This document shows positions 36,895 to 47,974 of a stretch of 64,000 nucleotides of DNA, piece by piece (positions within the stretch are counted from its first letter, which is position 1; each line of letters starts with the position of its first letter). The DNA is from Typhlomys cinereus. Lineage: Eukaryota; Chordata; Mammalia; Rodentia; Platacanthomyidae. The stretch spans positions 1,283,861 to 1,347,860 of the forward strand of contig JALPQD010000293.1 in the NCBI GenBank assembly GCA_023101885.1. The letters are read 5' to 3'. A model generated the notes under the pieces. The model had not been told where the DNA came from. It saw nothing but the letters and a program-made list of their open reading frames with translations, and ran no database searches. The translations under genes and the position numbers were made by a program.

Positions 36895-37745
36895 ATTTTT
36901 TTCAAAAGATCTTTTCATCAAAACACTTAAAGAATGATGATTTAATAACAATATTAAATCATACTAATATATTTTTCTGAAGCAAGACTGCTATCTGTGA
37001 AGTTGCATGTCAAATATTTGAGGTTTTTTTATTCTAGAAGATTATGGTCACAGAATGTATAAGTTTGAACCCTGATTCCTTGTGATCATACTATAACATG
37101 TGAAACATATAGTTGGTATTTGATCAATGTTTTGATTGTAAAATTTAACTTTTGATATTTTACTTACGGTTATAAAATGTACCACTGCTATGCATGTGCA
37201 TACACACAAAACATTACATATAACCAAAATTAAATTTTACTTGTGTTTATCTCTTTCAAGAAACCCCTGGCAAATATATGACTATAGTGCTTCCCTCGAA
37301 TCTATGTTCCATATCAGAGGAAACAAACAAGCAAAAAAAAAAAAAAACCCTCAACCTAGACAGATATTTTCAAACTCAAGAGAAAAAATATTGATTTGCA
37401 TAATGAGAAAATGAAAGCATTTTTGAAGTGCTCTAAAGACTTCAATCTTCTAAGGAGATTTATAGTTTTAATTAAATCCATTATCAAGGTAATAGCAGAA
37501 AAGATATTAGCTCCACAGTCAGCGTTAATAAAGCTAGCATTCCAAGAATGAAGAGAGGAGAAATACTATTTAGAAAAAGGTGGGCAGCGGAGAGTGTTAG
37601 AATATTGAATTCAGCTGCAAATCCCTAATTGATGACTGTGGGAATCATTGCTAGAGCTGTTGTTAATCCTGAACCATCCCCCAAATCCTTTTTCTTTAGA
37701 AATTAGGAATAGGTTATCCTGATCCAGATCATAGATTCAATTCAG
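36895..37745. other. Unique AT-rich sequence, no gene recognised
   Basis: A 14-base A-run lies near 37334. Nothing else was recognised. Confidence 0.4.
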
Positions 37746-37747
37746 GT

Positions 37748-37872
37748 GTGATGGCTAGCAGGCAAATGACATGGCAGCAAACCTGGCAGCCTGAGCTTGA
37801 TTTCCAGGCCTTGCATGGTGGCATGGGAGAGGATGGCTTTCCAAAGTGGTCCACTGATCTCCACACATGTCC
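37748..37872 (+). mobile_element. B2/B3-like tRNA-derived SINE
   Basis: GGCTAGCAGGCAAATG, AACCTGGCAGCCTGAGCTTGATTTCCAG and TGGTCCACTGATCTCCACACATG correspond in order to the head (GGCTCAGCAGGTAAAGG.., CCTGACAACCTGAGTTCGATCCC) and tail (GTCCTCTGACCTCCACACGTG) of B2/B3-type SINEs. The copy is diverged and lacks a long A-tail. Confidence 0.65.
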
Positions 37873-37874
37873 TT

Positions 37875-38775
37875 AGTTCCATTAGCAGTCATTCCCTGCC
37901 ATCCTTCATCAATTCAAAAGCTAAAAATGTCACCCGATAACATCTGACTGCTATGACAGAAATGTCTGCTAGCTGCAATCTTCCTACCTGAGCTTCCCAC
38001 CTATGCACATGGAAATGCCTTGCTGTTGGTTTTGCTGTTCTGTGATTATAAAAAGTCCTTGTTCAAACACATTTAGGGCATCCCAATTCTGTTTCAAAGT
38101 CATAATCATTCATTTCTTCATGAGAACTTTTCATAAATAAGATAATTTGTTTAGAATAAACAATTCTTTACTCTCTTCGGGATAAGTATTGTGCCTGCAT
38201 CAGCACAACTTTTGTTGGGACCAAGTTCTGGGGTACTTCTCTGTCTTACTTGCAATGTAAGAAGCAAACAACTCAGCAACATCCGTCCGTAATGCAAATG
38301 GCATCTTGTTTGCTGCATTGATAATCTGCATAACACAGACATATACTCAGGACTGATTGTCATGTTTGAGATGGTGACTTCTTACACGCACACACACAGT
38401 GCTTTTAAACTACTAAGAAAGAGCCAGACGATTTTGCCTAAAGATGTCTCGTTAACCTCTTGATTATAAAAAATGAAAAAATGAATCAACTATGGAAAGC
38501 TAGTTATCTATTTCACCTGCAGATAAGCATTTCTGAGAACTCACTGAATTCAAAACTGGCCTGTGAGATTGAACTGGAAATAAAGTATTGTTCTTTGTTG
38601 CTGCAGGAAGTCATCAGCAGTATGTGTGTAAATAGTTATATGACTGATTTCCTTTCCCTTGAGTATTTGATGCAAATCCATTGGCATCAGCATAGCTTAA
38701 TATATAAATCCATTTTAAATTTTTTCTCCTTTTACAAACATATTGGGTATTCATCCCAGCTTCCCTTAATCCATT
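37875..38775. other. Unique sequence, no gene recognised
   Basis: Nothing recognised. A 106-codon frame (38460-38780) has no family resemblance. Confidence 0.4.
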
Positions 38776-38779
38776 TTTG

Positions 38780-39012
38780 AAGATTTAAACTTTATTTATT
38801 TGTTATTTGTGTGTGTGTGTGCACACGTGTGCATGTGTGTGTGTGTGTGTGTGTGTGTATAAGGAAATAATACATGCCCCAATGTGCATGTGGAAGTCAG
38901 AGTTCACTGGGTGAGTTCTCTCTTTCTATCATTTCCACCATGTGGGTGCCATGTGACAATCTCAGGTCAGTAGGATTGGTATGAGCGGTTTTACCTGATG
39001 AGCTCCATCAGT
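38780..39012 (-). mobile_element. B2/B3-like SINE with GT-rich tail
   Basis: Plus-strand TTTATTTATTTGTTATTTGTGTGTG.. (tail plus (GT)n at about 38808-38859) is followed by GTGCATGTGGAAGTCAGAGTTC, ATTTCCACCATGTGGGTGCC, CTCAGGTCAGTAGG and TTTTACCTGATGAGCTCCATC. These are the reverse complement of B2/B3 3' and 5' parts in the correct order. Confidence 0.75.
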
Positions 39013-39362
39013 ATTTATACATTTTCATTTGAGTATCTTTCCCAGTTTTGAATATCCTTATCAGACAAGGTGACTCCAAACTATCACCTAGTGTCTATAA
39101 AGTTAAGATCCTGACTGCCCCTCTAAACATGGAGGAAAATGTGACACAGACATATCACTGCTTGAAGAGCCATACAGTTACTTGTGGCAGTTTGGACTCA
39201 CATAATACAGCTCATACCTATCAACTAAAGAAATAGAATTTTATTGAAATGCAGGCTAGAATGTTTTAGAAAAGCAATCTCAGGATTATAGAGCTAGTTT
39301 ATTTACTCAATTCTCCTTTGCTGTGACCCAAAGTGATTTGAGTGCATGCTTTATAACAGTTT

Positions 39363-39427
39363 ACTTAACACACTGTGCTAGAAGTGCTTATTATCCATCA
39401 TTTTTAGAAGGATCTAATGTATTACTG
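39363..39427 (+). repeat. 65-bp source segment of an exact duplication
   Basis: The segment ACTTAACACACTGTGCTAGA..TATTACTG is identical over 65 bases to 39872-39936, about 509 bases downstream. Here it lies in unique sequence, so this is probably the original copy. Confidence 0.95.
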
Positions 39428-39694
39428 CGAAACCTTGTTTTTAGTACATCCATGGAACACAATACTTTTACTGCTAATCATATGATGCATTTTCCAACTA
39501 GAAAGATATGGATTCCACTATCTTCTAAGAAGTGCCAACCTATTGCCAGTCTAAGTAATTTTAGAAAGTGCTTATGTTTACTATTTCTAAATTTCTGACA
39601 CATATACCTTCATTGGTCTATTCTCCTTCCTATGAATTTAGATCCTCAGAGACTTGGATGGTCTATGGAATTAAGATTAATCTTTGGTATATCT

Positions 39695-40048
39695 TTTTTT
39701 AATTTTTTAATTTTTATTTTTGAGTGTGTGTGTGTGTGTGTTTGTGTATGTGTTTATGTATCAGAGGGCACACTATGTCCTTGTGGAGGGTCAAGAGTGA
39801 CTTGGAGAATCATTCTGGATTGCTTCTACCTCCTCTTTCTTCTCTCTGGATTTCCAAGGCTCTGTCCACACACTTAACACACTGTGCTAGAAGTGCTTAT
39901 TATCCATCATTTTTAGAAGGATCTAATGTATTACTGGAAGTACAGGCAGCGTTTCTGCCTGGCGTTTTTATGTGGGACCTGGGATCTGAACTCAGGACCT
40001 TCTGTTTTCGAGGCAGAATTTTAATCCCTGAGGCATCTCTCCAGCTCC
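39695..40048 (-). mobile_element. tRNA-derived SINE with GT/CA microsatellite (copy 3), carrying a 65-bp foreign insert
   Basis: On the minus strand the head is GGAGCTGGAGAGATGCCTCA, with B-box-like GAGTTCAGATCCC, followed by the body, a (CA)n run (plus-strand GTGT at about 39724-39750) and an A-rich tail. The body is broken at 39872-39936 by an exact copy of the 39363-39427 segment, replacing part of the SINE between CTCTGTCCAC and GGCAGC as compared with the 47.7-kb copy. No clear TSD was found. Confidence 0.85.
39872..39936 (+). repeat. 65-bp inserted duplicate
   Basis: Identical to 39363-39427 in the same orientation and located inside the SINE body. Because the SINE relatives lack it, this is the derived copy. 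No poly(A), no TSD and no transposon ends are visible, which argues against retroposition and for templated repair or a replication-based event. Confidence 0.93.
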
Positions 40049-40054
40049 TGCTGT

Positions 40055-40650
40055 TTTTGAAGACTGTCAGGAAGTCCATCAATATGGACACATTTCTCAA
40101 AAGCAATCTCATTGGCTCCACATGGCTTTGCTATTTAGGTTAAAAAAACTCTTAAAACATGGCTGAGAAGTGAAAAGATACAGTTTAAATAGTGAAATTT
40201 CTAAAAAAAAAAAAAAAAAAAGAAGGTAAGTATCTGTAGAGCAAGGCTTTGAACTCAAGAAGTTTAACTCCAGACTTAGTGTCTTACTCCTGATGCAGAC
40301 AACTGGACTTCTTGCATGGGAGCTTTTGAGCGTGTCTTCTGTGGGAAAATAGCAAGTGCTTTCCAGTGATATGGAAAAGAATGAATGAGTGTTTCCTGGG
40401 TCCTCTGTGATACGCTGCATCTGTCTTCAGGGCTTTCTTCCATCCATCAACACTGCTCAACCCTCTTATCAAGAGGGGCTGCTTCCCTGGAGGGTTGTGG
40501 AAAGCTGCTATCTGACACTGCCAAAATTCACACCTTGCTCTGTCTTCTTCCTGACAACTCTATTCATCAGCCTGTCAGTCTATGTCAGACTCACAATGTT
40601 CTTCAGGGTTTATTTTGAAAGTGAGGCTCAAAATGATATCTCCTCCCTGA
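40055..40650. other. Unique sequence with a poly(A) run
   Basis: An A-run lies at 40203-40220. Overlapping frames on both strands have no domain resemblance. Confidence 0.4.
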
Positions 40651-40654
40651 AGTC

Positions 40655-40825
40655 ATTGCTCTTTAGATCCACACATCTCCTGGCTTCCTTATTCCCAGCT
40701 GTTGCTGACATCTCCTCCTTAGAAAGACCTTCTTGACTAAAGCAGTCATCTTACAGGCCCTTGCTGAGACAGACCAGACACCCAGCATGTTCTATTTCCA
40801 TAATATTTACATATTATTAATAGAA
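40655..40825 (+). repeat. L2-like LINE 3' fragment
   Basis: CTCCCTGAAGTCATTGCTCTTTAGATCC, CTCCTCCTTAGAAAGACCTTCTTGACTA and CCAGCATGTTCTATTTCCATAATATTTAC follow the order of the L2 3' end (CTTCAGGTCTTTGCTCAAAT, TCAGTGAGGCCTTCCCTGACCA, late TATTT..CATA..). Identity is low. Confidence 0.35.
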
Positions 40826-40829
40826 ACAC

Positions 40830-41540
40830 AGGCCAGTATCTCAAGGACGACATTGAAGAAAAGTTGGTCCGCAATTTTACAACATAACTCTTACAAGATG
40901 TTCTTGGCTGTGTTCTCATCGAACAAATTGCTTCTTTCTCAGCAGAAAGAGGGAGATCTTTAGGCATAATGTTTGGAAAATTCTTATCTTTTCACATTTT
41001 CTGAACACAATTCTCATTGTCAGTCTGACTGGCATTGTGAAACTACATCAATATTGTCTGATCTAACCAAGAGTCGTTAGAGTTTCAGTAAAATACTATG
41101 TCTCTGGAGAGTATTTATTATGCTATAAAGAGGAATCAAGCATAACTTTAATGAGATTTCTCAGACTGGGCGTCTGTGTCTGAAAGAAACATGTGCCTTC
41201 TGTCTAGTCCATCAACAGCTTACATCTTTTCCCAGCCTTCTCTCATGATCTGTCCAGGGCAGCCCAAAAAGAGAATCACATATTTCCTACATTTTTCTCA
41301 GAAAGCATGTGATCTATTGTGATATGATGTGCTGGTGGGTAACAAGTTCTTTGTTAGCTTTTTTTTTTTTTTCAATTTTTCCCTTATTTCTTTGATGACT
41401 TTCAGGCTTATTTCAACTTCATCCTTGACCGTAACTCAGAAAAATGAGTCATCACCAATTCCTTCAGGCTTCCTTATCTCTTGATACCTGATTTTCTTTC
41501 CCAGTCTTTGCTGCAGAGTTGATAAAGTTGAATTTAATTC
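40830..41540. other. Unique sequence, no gene recognised
   Basis: A T-run lies near 41360. Nothing else was recognised. Confidence 0.4.
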
Positions 41541-41544
41541 CTAT

Positions 41545-42030
41545 GGCAGAGATACTTGCATATCCATGTCTACTGGCGCTCTGTCCCCAAGAGGAAGAAA
41601 TGGAATCAGTCTAGATGTCCATCCACAGATTAAGGGCAAATGAAAATGTGCCATTACATATTTTATCTAAAACGTGGAATTTTACTTAGTCATAATGAGG
41701 AGAAAAACACTGAAATTTGGAGGAAAGTGGATGGATTTTTAAATTATATTAAATGAGGTAACCTGGACTCAGGCAAATACTGTATGTTTTCTCATATGCA
41801 GATTCTACCTTTTAATTTTTACACATATGTATATACATGAATGTGGGTATAGGACATGAAACTAGAAAGATCATGAAAAGGAAAGAAGTGTTGAAGAAAG
41901 AGATTAATAAAATATATAGGATATGAATGTGACCAGGAGACTACTGGTGAAGTGAATTGTGTTTGAAGATGCTACAGTGAAACATATTACTTTGTGTATT
42001 AACTAAAAATAAAAATAGAAAAAGAAAATA
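41545..42030 (+). repeat. Old L1 3' end (ORF2 terminus and 3'UTR)
   Basis: ATGTCCATCCACAGATTAAGG, GTGGAATTTTACTTAGTCATAATGAGGAG, GGATGGATTTTTAAATTATATTAAATGAGGTAACCTGGACTCAGGCAAATACTGTATG is the standard last part of L1 ORF2 (the region encoding ..EY...IKN.E.. then ..LE.I...EV...Q). The following purine-rich and A-rich stretch to about 42030 is 3'UTR. It is clearly older than the 25.2-kb insertion. Confidence 0.8.
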
Positions 42031-42034
42031 GAAA

Positions 42035-43435
42035 GCAATGAAAATAAATTGAGTTTCCTTTTATATATTTTCACAAATAAAGTCAAATCTACACTAATTC
42101 AAAAAATTACCAGAAATTTAAATATAATGATGATTTATGAACTGTGATCAGGTGTAAAAGTAGCATTATTCAACTTACTACAAGAATTGAACAGGAAGCT
42201 CCCAAGCAAAAATGTATGTTGTATTCTGATTATTCTTTTGTAGGTTAGCTGATTGGGATTTTAAGTATACTTACATAAACTATGATATCCAGAGAAGTCA
42301 TATTGAATTTTTTTAATATCAAGAGAGGAAATCAGGGAGATGAAGAAATACCCAGGATAGAAGGTCAGTTACTAAGATGTTCCAAAGACTAAGAACATTA
42401 AAGCTCTAGAAGGGCAGCTGCTGGTTCTCAAGATGGAGTTAAGCACCAGTACATCAGCCAAACCATAACACTGGCACCCCAAAATTGTTTATGAAAAATA
42501 CTAATTCCATACCCACGTCCCATCCTTATATACCTTTATGGCTTTCTGAAGTGAAACCCAGGAAGTCACATGCCGAAGAAGTTGTACAGTTCACTGTATA
42601 ATCATTTTATTTATTAATTCTATAGTTTTCATTTTATCGACAGAGACTTTGGCTTTAAATCTGAAATAAAAGACTGCAAATAAGCACATTTCCTTTGGGT
42701 TCCAAGAATTCTTCTGTCTAATTTGCTTGACTTGTATTGTTAAGCATACTGGTTTTCTTTTGATTGCTGAGTTGATTGGCCAAGTTTCTTACTTTATATC
42801 TGGTCTATGTTCTCATATGGTCAGAGAAAAAGCTAATTTGTCTGCCTCCATTTGGGTCATGAATGTCAGGTATGATCTTCACATACCTTTTATTTTCTTA
42901 AAAATATATTAGTAGTTCACGTGTATTATTTTTAGCAATAACTTGAATATATCCTCTTTTAGACTTCATACATAACTTTATGCAAATGAAGACACACACA
43001 CACACATACACACACAAAATGAGGTTCTATAGAAAATAAAACAGAAAGATAAACACTTAAAACTGCAACTCATTTCCCATATACATGCTTGCAGGTGTGG
43101 ACAAAAAGAAAGCACATTTTTCTAGGATAGAAAATAATGAGAGAAGTGAAAATAAAATAGCCAGCTTAATTAAAGGCGAGAAAATGAATTTTTGGAATGG
43201 ACTGTTCTGAACTCAATGTTCTCAGCTAGCGAATGAGCATCGTAATTACTATTTGAAAAGAAACTCCTCAGGCATTGCTTCGAGTCAGCCACTAGCAGCT
43301 ACCAGTGTGACAGAACATAAGGAATTACCAAAGCACTGTTATATCCACACTTCTTCACTGAGTGACCATAGGATATGTAGAGTGTACTTTCTATTCAAAT
43401 GTTTTTAAAATGCTTTTTTCTTTGACAGTTTCTAT
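42035..43435. other. Unique AT-rich sequence, no gene recognised
   Basis: A short (AC)n patch lies at about 42993-43016. Nothing else was recognised. Confidence 0.4.
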
Positions 43436-43439
43436 ACAT

Positions 43440-44480
43440 CGATATAATGAATTGTCATTTTTGCCCCTCATTACCAGAGCCCATCTCTCCTTTTCTTCTC
43501 AAGAAAAGCCTTCTTCCTCCCCAACAGCTGTTCTCCCACTTTCCTGTTGTTTTTTAGTAAGTGTGATTCACTATGTTTCACCTGTTGCCTGTAATGGCAC
43601 GCGCCTGAGTACTTGCTGGAACGCGGATGATATACCAGTGAACAAGTCACTGGGGAAGGTCGCCCCCTGTCTACCCATCCAGCATTAGCCCTCCATAGTT
43701 TCTCAGGGAGGTGTAGAGTCTCTTGAGCTCTTTCCCCTTACATGGTGAAGTGCCGATAGTCCGAATCTTGTACAGGACTTGTGATAACAAACACAGTTGC
43801 AGTGAGTTCATAGGTACAGCAGTTCTTTCAGGTACAGAAGACACTGTCTGGATAGTCACTTCCTCACCCTCAGACTTACAATCTCACTGCCATTCTTCCA
43901 TGACATTCTCTGAGCCTAAGGGTGAGGGGTGATTTAGATGTTCGTTTAGATATAAGCAGTCGACAGGCACCTATTCTAAGAACTTAGGCCAGTTGTAATT
44001 CTCTGTATCAAACACATTTCATTTGCTAAAGGAAGCTTTTTGATCAAGAGCTGAGAACCATTCCTACTTATGGATATAAGTGTATAGATAAGAATTTGAA
44101 ATTATGCAAAGCTAAATCTTCATAATTTTCTCATTCCCAGGGCCTATGTTTGTCTCTTTCACAAGTTCTTGGTCTGGTATAAAGTACTAGGTATGTGATT
44201 CCTGTAGAGAAGAAATCCTTAAATCCAACCAGAAAGCAGCTGGTTACCCCATATCATTTATGTTGCTGTTACACCAATGACCAGGATGGTTGTTATTTTT
44301 TAACTTACAGCTGGGTGAGACTGGCAATTTTGGTACCATTAAAGCTAGCAGCAAGGAGAGAGCTTCCAGATCCATTTCCATTTGTTTTCTCCATGTCTTG
44401 TGATCAGTGTGTGTGGTGTCTTTATCAACAAGGTCTTACTCTCAGGTTCTGGGGCAAACAAGAGCAATGACAAAAGTCTG
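43440..44480 (+). repeat. Old rodent interspersed repeat (family A, copy 2), uninterrupted
   Basis: Aligns with 23.1-24.35 kb. Landmarks are CACCTGTTGCCTG, ATATACCAGTGAACAAGTCAC, CATCCAGCATTAGCC, AGAGTCTCTTGAGCTCTTTCC, ACACAGTTGCAGTGAGTTCAT, CCATGACATTCTCTGAGCC, ATCCAACCAGAAAGCAGCTGG and GACCAGGATGGTTGTTATTTT. I recall similar sequence as very common in mouse DNA but cannot place its class securely. Confidence 0.65.
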
Positions 44481-44639
44481 AACTGACTTGGAGATCGTTC
44501 TGACCAAGAGCTCATTAGAAAACATATTCCTGATACTGAGAATTGTGTTTAATCATCCATGTATGGCTTTAGGCAGGCTCCTCTCAGGACAATTTCTGTT
44601 ATTCCCTTTTTTCTCCACTCTGTGTACCCCTGTGTAAAG

Positions 44640-45075
44640 TGAGGTTGTTCACCCTTTGTAAATGAATAATTTCTGCCAGGCTGTATCAATCATCCTTAGC
44701 GCTGCTTACTCCTCCCCCAACCCTTCCGTTACTCCATCCTCTTTTTTCCCTCCCTCCTTAAGCATTGCTCCCCATTCTTCTTTCTACCTTCTCAACACCC
44801 ATGCTCTTTAACCTTTCCTCCTTTAAGTCCCTCTACTCCCAATAGTACCTTTCTAGTTACAGGTACTCTGAGTTATGTGCACTAGTCCTGAAGATTCAGT
44901 GTTACCACCCACATGGAACAGAGAATATGAAGCATCTTTTTGTGCCTGACACATTGTTCAGTGTAATATTTTTCCAGTTATATACATTTAACAGCATGTT
45001 TCATAATCTCATTTTTCTTGATAGCTGAATAGAATCATACATGAATTTATACTTAGTATATTACAAACTCTACTT
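44640..45075 (-). repeat. Old L1 3' end (minus strand)
   Basis: Read on the minus strand, ATTCTATTCAGCTATCAAGA, AATGAGATTATGAAACATGC and GGAAAAATATTACACTGAACAATG encode the terminal ORF2 region. A purine-rich 3'UTR follows (plus-strand pyrimidine tracts at 44700-44840). It is diverged. Confidence 0.75.
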
Positions 45076-45234
45076 CACATATTTGTAATATTGTTATATA
45101 TAATATATATGTGTTTATATTCAGTTCCCCATATATAAAAAAGGGAGCTGATTTAAGTCAAAATATTTCCCAGATCTATGTGAAATATTGTAAATCAGGT
45201 CTGATTCTAGCTTTCTCTTAAGTTATCCTTTTTT

Positions 45235-45425
45235 CAAATCATTATATCCATGAACTCAACTGCAACTGTATTGCTTCCACAAATCCTGTACAAGATTTGG
45301 ACTATCAATGCTTCACCATAGCAGGGGAAAAATCTCAAGAGACTCTACACCTCCCAGAGAAACTATGGAGGGCTAATGCTGGATGGATGGACAAGGGGTG
45401 ACCTTCCTCATGCTCTGTGATCTCT
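45235..45425 (-). repeat. Old rodent interspersed repeat (family A, copy 3), inverted fragment
   Basis: The reverse complement of 45240-45390 aligns with 43675-43810: CCAGCATTAGCCCTCCATAG, TTTCTCTGGGAGGTGTAGAG, TCTCTTGAG, CTATGGTGAAG, AATCTTGTACAGGATTTGTG and ACAGTTGCAGTTGAGTTCATGG. It is in opposite orientation to copy 2, 1.5 kb away. Confidence 0.85.
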
Positions 45426-45429
45426 ATTT

Positions 45430-46390
45430 CTCATTATTGTGCATGACTTATTCACTATAAGATCTTTGTGCCCACTTCCCTACTTTTAGGATTCATATCT
45501 CAATGATTTACAATATTGTAATATTTCTGAATTAAACACAAATATAGAATCATCAAAACTGAGAAAACAAACTGACATGAGTGGAATTGTTCTTCTACAT
45601 TGTCTTCTGTTTCCTGATTCGTGCTGAAAGATTTATCTATTGCTATGTGTGTAGCTCAGACTCCAGTGTGGCCAATGTTTCCAAAAGTCGACATCGGTTT
45701 GCTACGCTTAACTAAAAATGTGACAAACGACTCCAAGGGTACAACTATTAATGGAACTGACCTAACATTCACGGAATGATCTAATGAGGGAAAAACCTTG
45801 GTCATTATGCCATAAATAAACAATTAAGGTTTCAGAGCCTCAAATGAGGCAAGGGGGAAACATTTGTATAGACAGAAACTGGTTTTACTATGGATTATAT
45901 CAGCAATTTGTAAGGTTGCCAGGTGAAGGAGAAGTAAAGTTAAAAGAAAAAAAATTTAATCAGATCAATTCACAGAGAAAAAACACAACTGAAACATTAG
46001 TAATAATTTATTTTTAATGTTCAGGTTCCATATTTTTCTTCAGATGCATAATGCAATTGTTCTTTATAAATGAAAGGGTAAATACAGTCATGATTTACTG
46101 TTTTATCAGATTAGGTAAAAAATGCCAGTGTGAAATGAAGATTTGCATGATCTTCCCAATATTCTAATCTTAGAAAAAAGATAGATAAATGATAATACAG
46201 TTTTGAAAATTATCAGCCATTAAAAATTAGTTTAGATAAAAGTTTTATCATAGGTTTATTCAATTCTTATGAACATATTTTTAGGAACAGGAATTGGATT
46301 CAACTAACTGAGGTGGAATTTTATTTCAACAGAGGTATATTTGTTACATATGTTCTAAATAACTAAGGATTCTGTGTCTCAAGTCCATAA
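45430..46390. other. Unique AT-rich sequence, no gene recognised
   Basis: Nothing recognised. Confidence 0.4.
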
Positions 46391-46396
46391 TAATTG

Positions 46397-46425
46397 AATG
46401 TATGTGTATGTGCGTGTGTGCGTGC

Positions 46426-46471
<46 letters not shown>
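46397..46471. repeat. (GT)n microsatellite
   Basis: Degenerate GT and GC units give way to pure GT from about 46428. It abuts the 3' end of the minus-strand hAT-like element. Confidence 0.95.
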
Positions 46472-46472
<1 letters not shown>

Positions 46473-46868
46473 GCAGTTACCTTGCATGGTTGCTGATAAA
46501 GCCATGACCAATCAACTTATAGGCCAACAAGAGGTTTATTTTCTCTTGATAGTCTGGTTACAGTTGTTTGTCCTGCTTGGCAGGAGAGCACACACCAACA
46601 CCAAGGACTGAGGGAACTGGCTACCATATCCACTAACAACTGAGAGAGGAAGAGTCCTTACTTGCCAGACCAGGATGTCTGATCAAGTATATAAAAGAAT
46701 GCCAATTTTCTTATCCAGTTTTTTCCATCTTATTCACCTCCCCAGGGACTAGTCCCACCGTCCATGCGCTGGGCCTTCCCCATCAACTATCCAATCTCTT
46801 GCAGGTTTGCTCTCTACAAATGTGTCAACCATCAAGTTGACACCTATACCTAACTATGCCCGTGTGTG
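46472..46868 (-). mobile_element. URR1-like hAT element (copy 3), left arm of an inverted pair
   Basis: On the minus strand it begins near GCATAGTTAGGTATAGGTGTC, AACTTGATGGTTGAC and contains GGGGAAGGCCCAGCGC, GGGACTAGTCCCTGGGGAGG, AGAAAATAAACCTC (plus-strand TTTATT at 46535-46540) and ends near GCAACCATGCAAGGTAACTGCTA. It has no ORF for transposase. It lies head to head with copy 4 across a spacer of about 36 bases. Confidence 0.65.
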
Positions 46869-46904
46869 GGCACACAGGCATGTTGTAAGCAGAGTTACAT
46901 GGTG

Positions 46905-47333
46905 TCATAGGTAGACACAGGTATCAACTTGACAGTTGAGCGTTTGAGCTCTAGGCACATTTGTAGAGAATTGGTGGTTGAGTTAAACCCAGAGCAAACC
47001 TGAAGGAGATTATCTAGCTGTTGGGGAAGGCCCAGCCCACAGTTGGTGAGACTAGGCCCTGAACAGGTGAATAAAAAAGATTGATGGTTGAGGAAGTCAG
47101 CATTCTTCTATATACTTGGCCAGATATGCTGATCTGGCAAGTAAGGATTGTCCCTTTTTGAGCCATTATGCAGGGATGGTGTAGCCAGTTCCCTGGGCAC
47201 TGGTGCTGGTGTGAGCTCTCCTGCTCAGATGGGCGAACAACTGTGACCAGAGAAAATAAACCCCTTGTCCCCTTAAGCCATTTATTTGATGGTGTCATGG
47301 TTGTCATCAACCATGCAGGCTAACTCCTACATA
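46905..47333 (+). mobile_element. URR1-like hAT element (copy 4), right arm of an inverted pair
   Basis: Starts GTCATAGGTAGACACAGGTATC, AACTTGACAGTTGAG. Contains GGGGAAGGCCCAGCCCACAGTTGGTGAGACTAGGCCCTGAACAGG in order, AAAATAAACCCCTTGTCCCC (AATAAA at 47255-47260) and ends near CAACCATGCAGGCTAACTCCTAC. It is the best-preserved plus-strand copy together with copy 1. Confidence 0.65.
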
Positions 47334-47652
47334 AGGGGTTTGAAATACAGTTTTTCAGTTATCTTAAGTATTAACTCATTCTAAAGTTATGTAAGTCCAA
47401 TGAGTTTGCACATGGGATGATTTTAGTGTTCAAGGACATTAAGCAATGCACTGAGAAAGCATTTGTTGGACATAGGTAAGGAGTACCGCTGGTGACAAGA
47501 TGTTATTAAGCAGCTTACAATATCCAAGATAGTCCTCCATTAAGAAAAGTTAGGAGAAATCAAATATCAAGCACATTAGTTTTCACAAATTTGTCTTAAG
47601 CCTTAAATTTGCTCCAACACATATGTAAACTTTTTGGTCAAGAAAGAAACAC

Positions 47653-47890
47653 TTGAACTGGCAAGATGTCTGAGGGTTGAAGACTCTGTCTCACAAACAG
47701 AAGGTTCTGAGTTAGAATCCCAGGTCCTACATAAAAATGCCAGGCAGAAATGGGGGCAGCCTTCACCTTTGGTGCTAGTGGACAGAGCCTGGGAAATCCT
47801 TGAGTGAAGCAAGAAAGAGGTAGAAGCAATGCAAGATGACTCCCAAATTCACCCTTGTCCTCCATAGAGACACATAATACCCCTCTGATA

Positions 47891-47946
<56 letters not shown>

Positions 47947-47973
47947 TAAATAAAATACTTAAAAAAAGAAAAA
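47653..47973 (+). mobile_element. tRNA-derived SINE with internal CA microsatellite (copy 4)
   Basis: The head reads ACTGGCAAGATGTCTGAGGG with B-box-like GAGTTAGAATCCC. The body contains ATGCCAGGCAGAAATGGGGGCAG and GGACAGAGCCTGGGAAATCC, then (CA)n at about 47892-47943 and an A-rich tail with AATAAATAAAATA. It is the only copy of the five in plus orientation. No confident TSD was found. Confidence 0.85.
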
Positions 47974-47974
47974 G

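Noticed and set aside
46397..46471. CRISPR-like regular repetition
   Set aside because: Simple dinucleotide microsatellite without spacers, in mammalian DNA.
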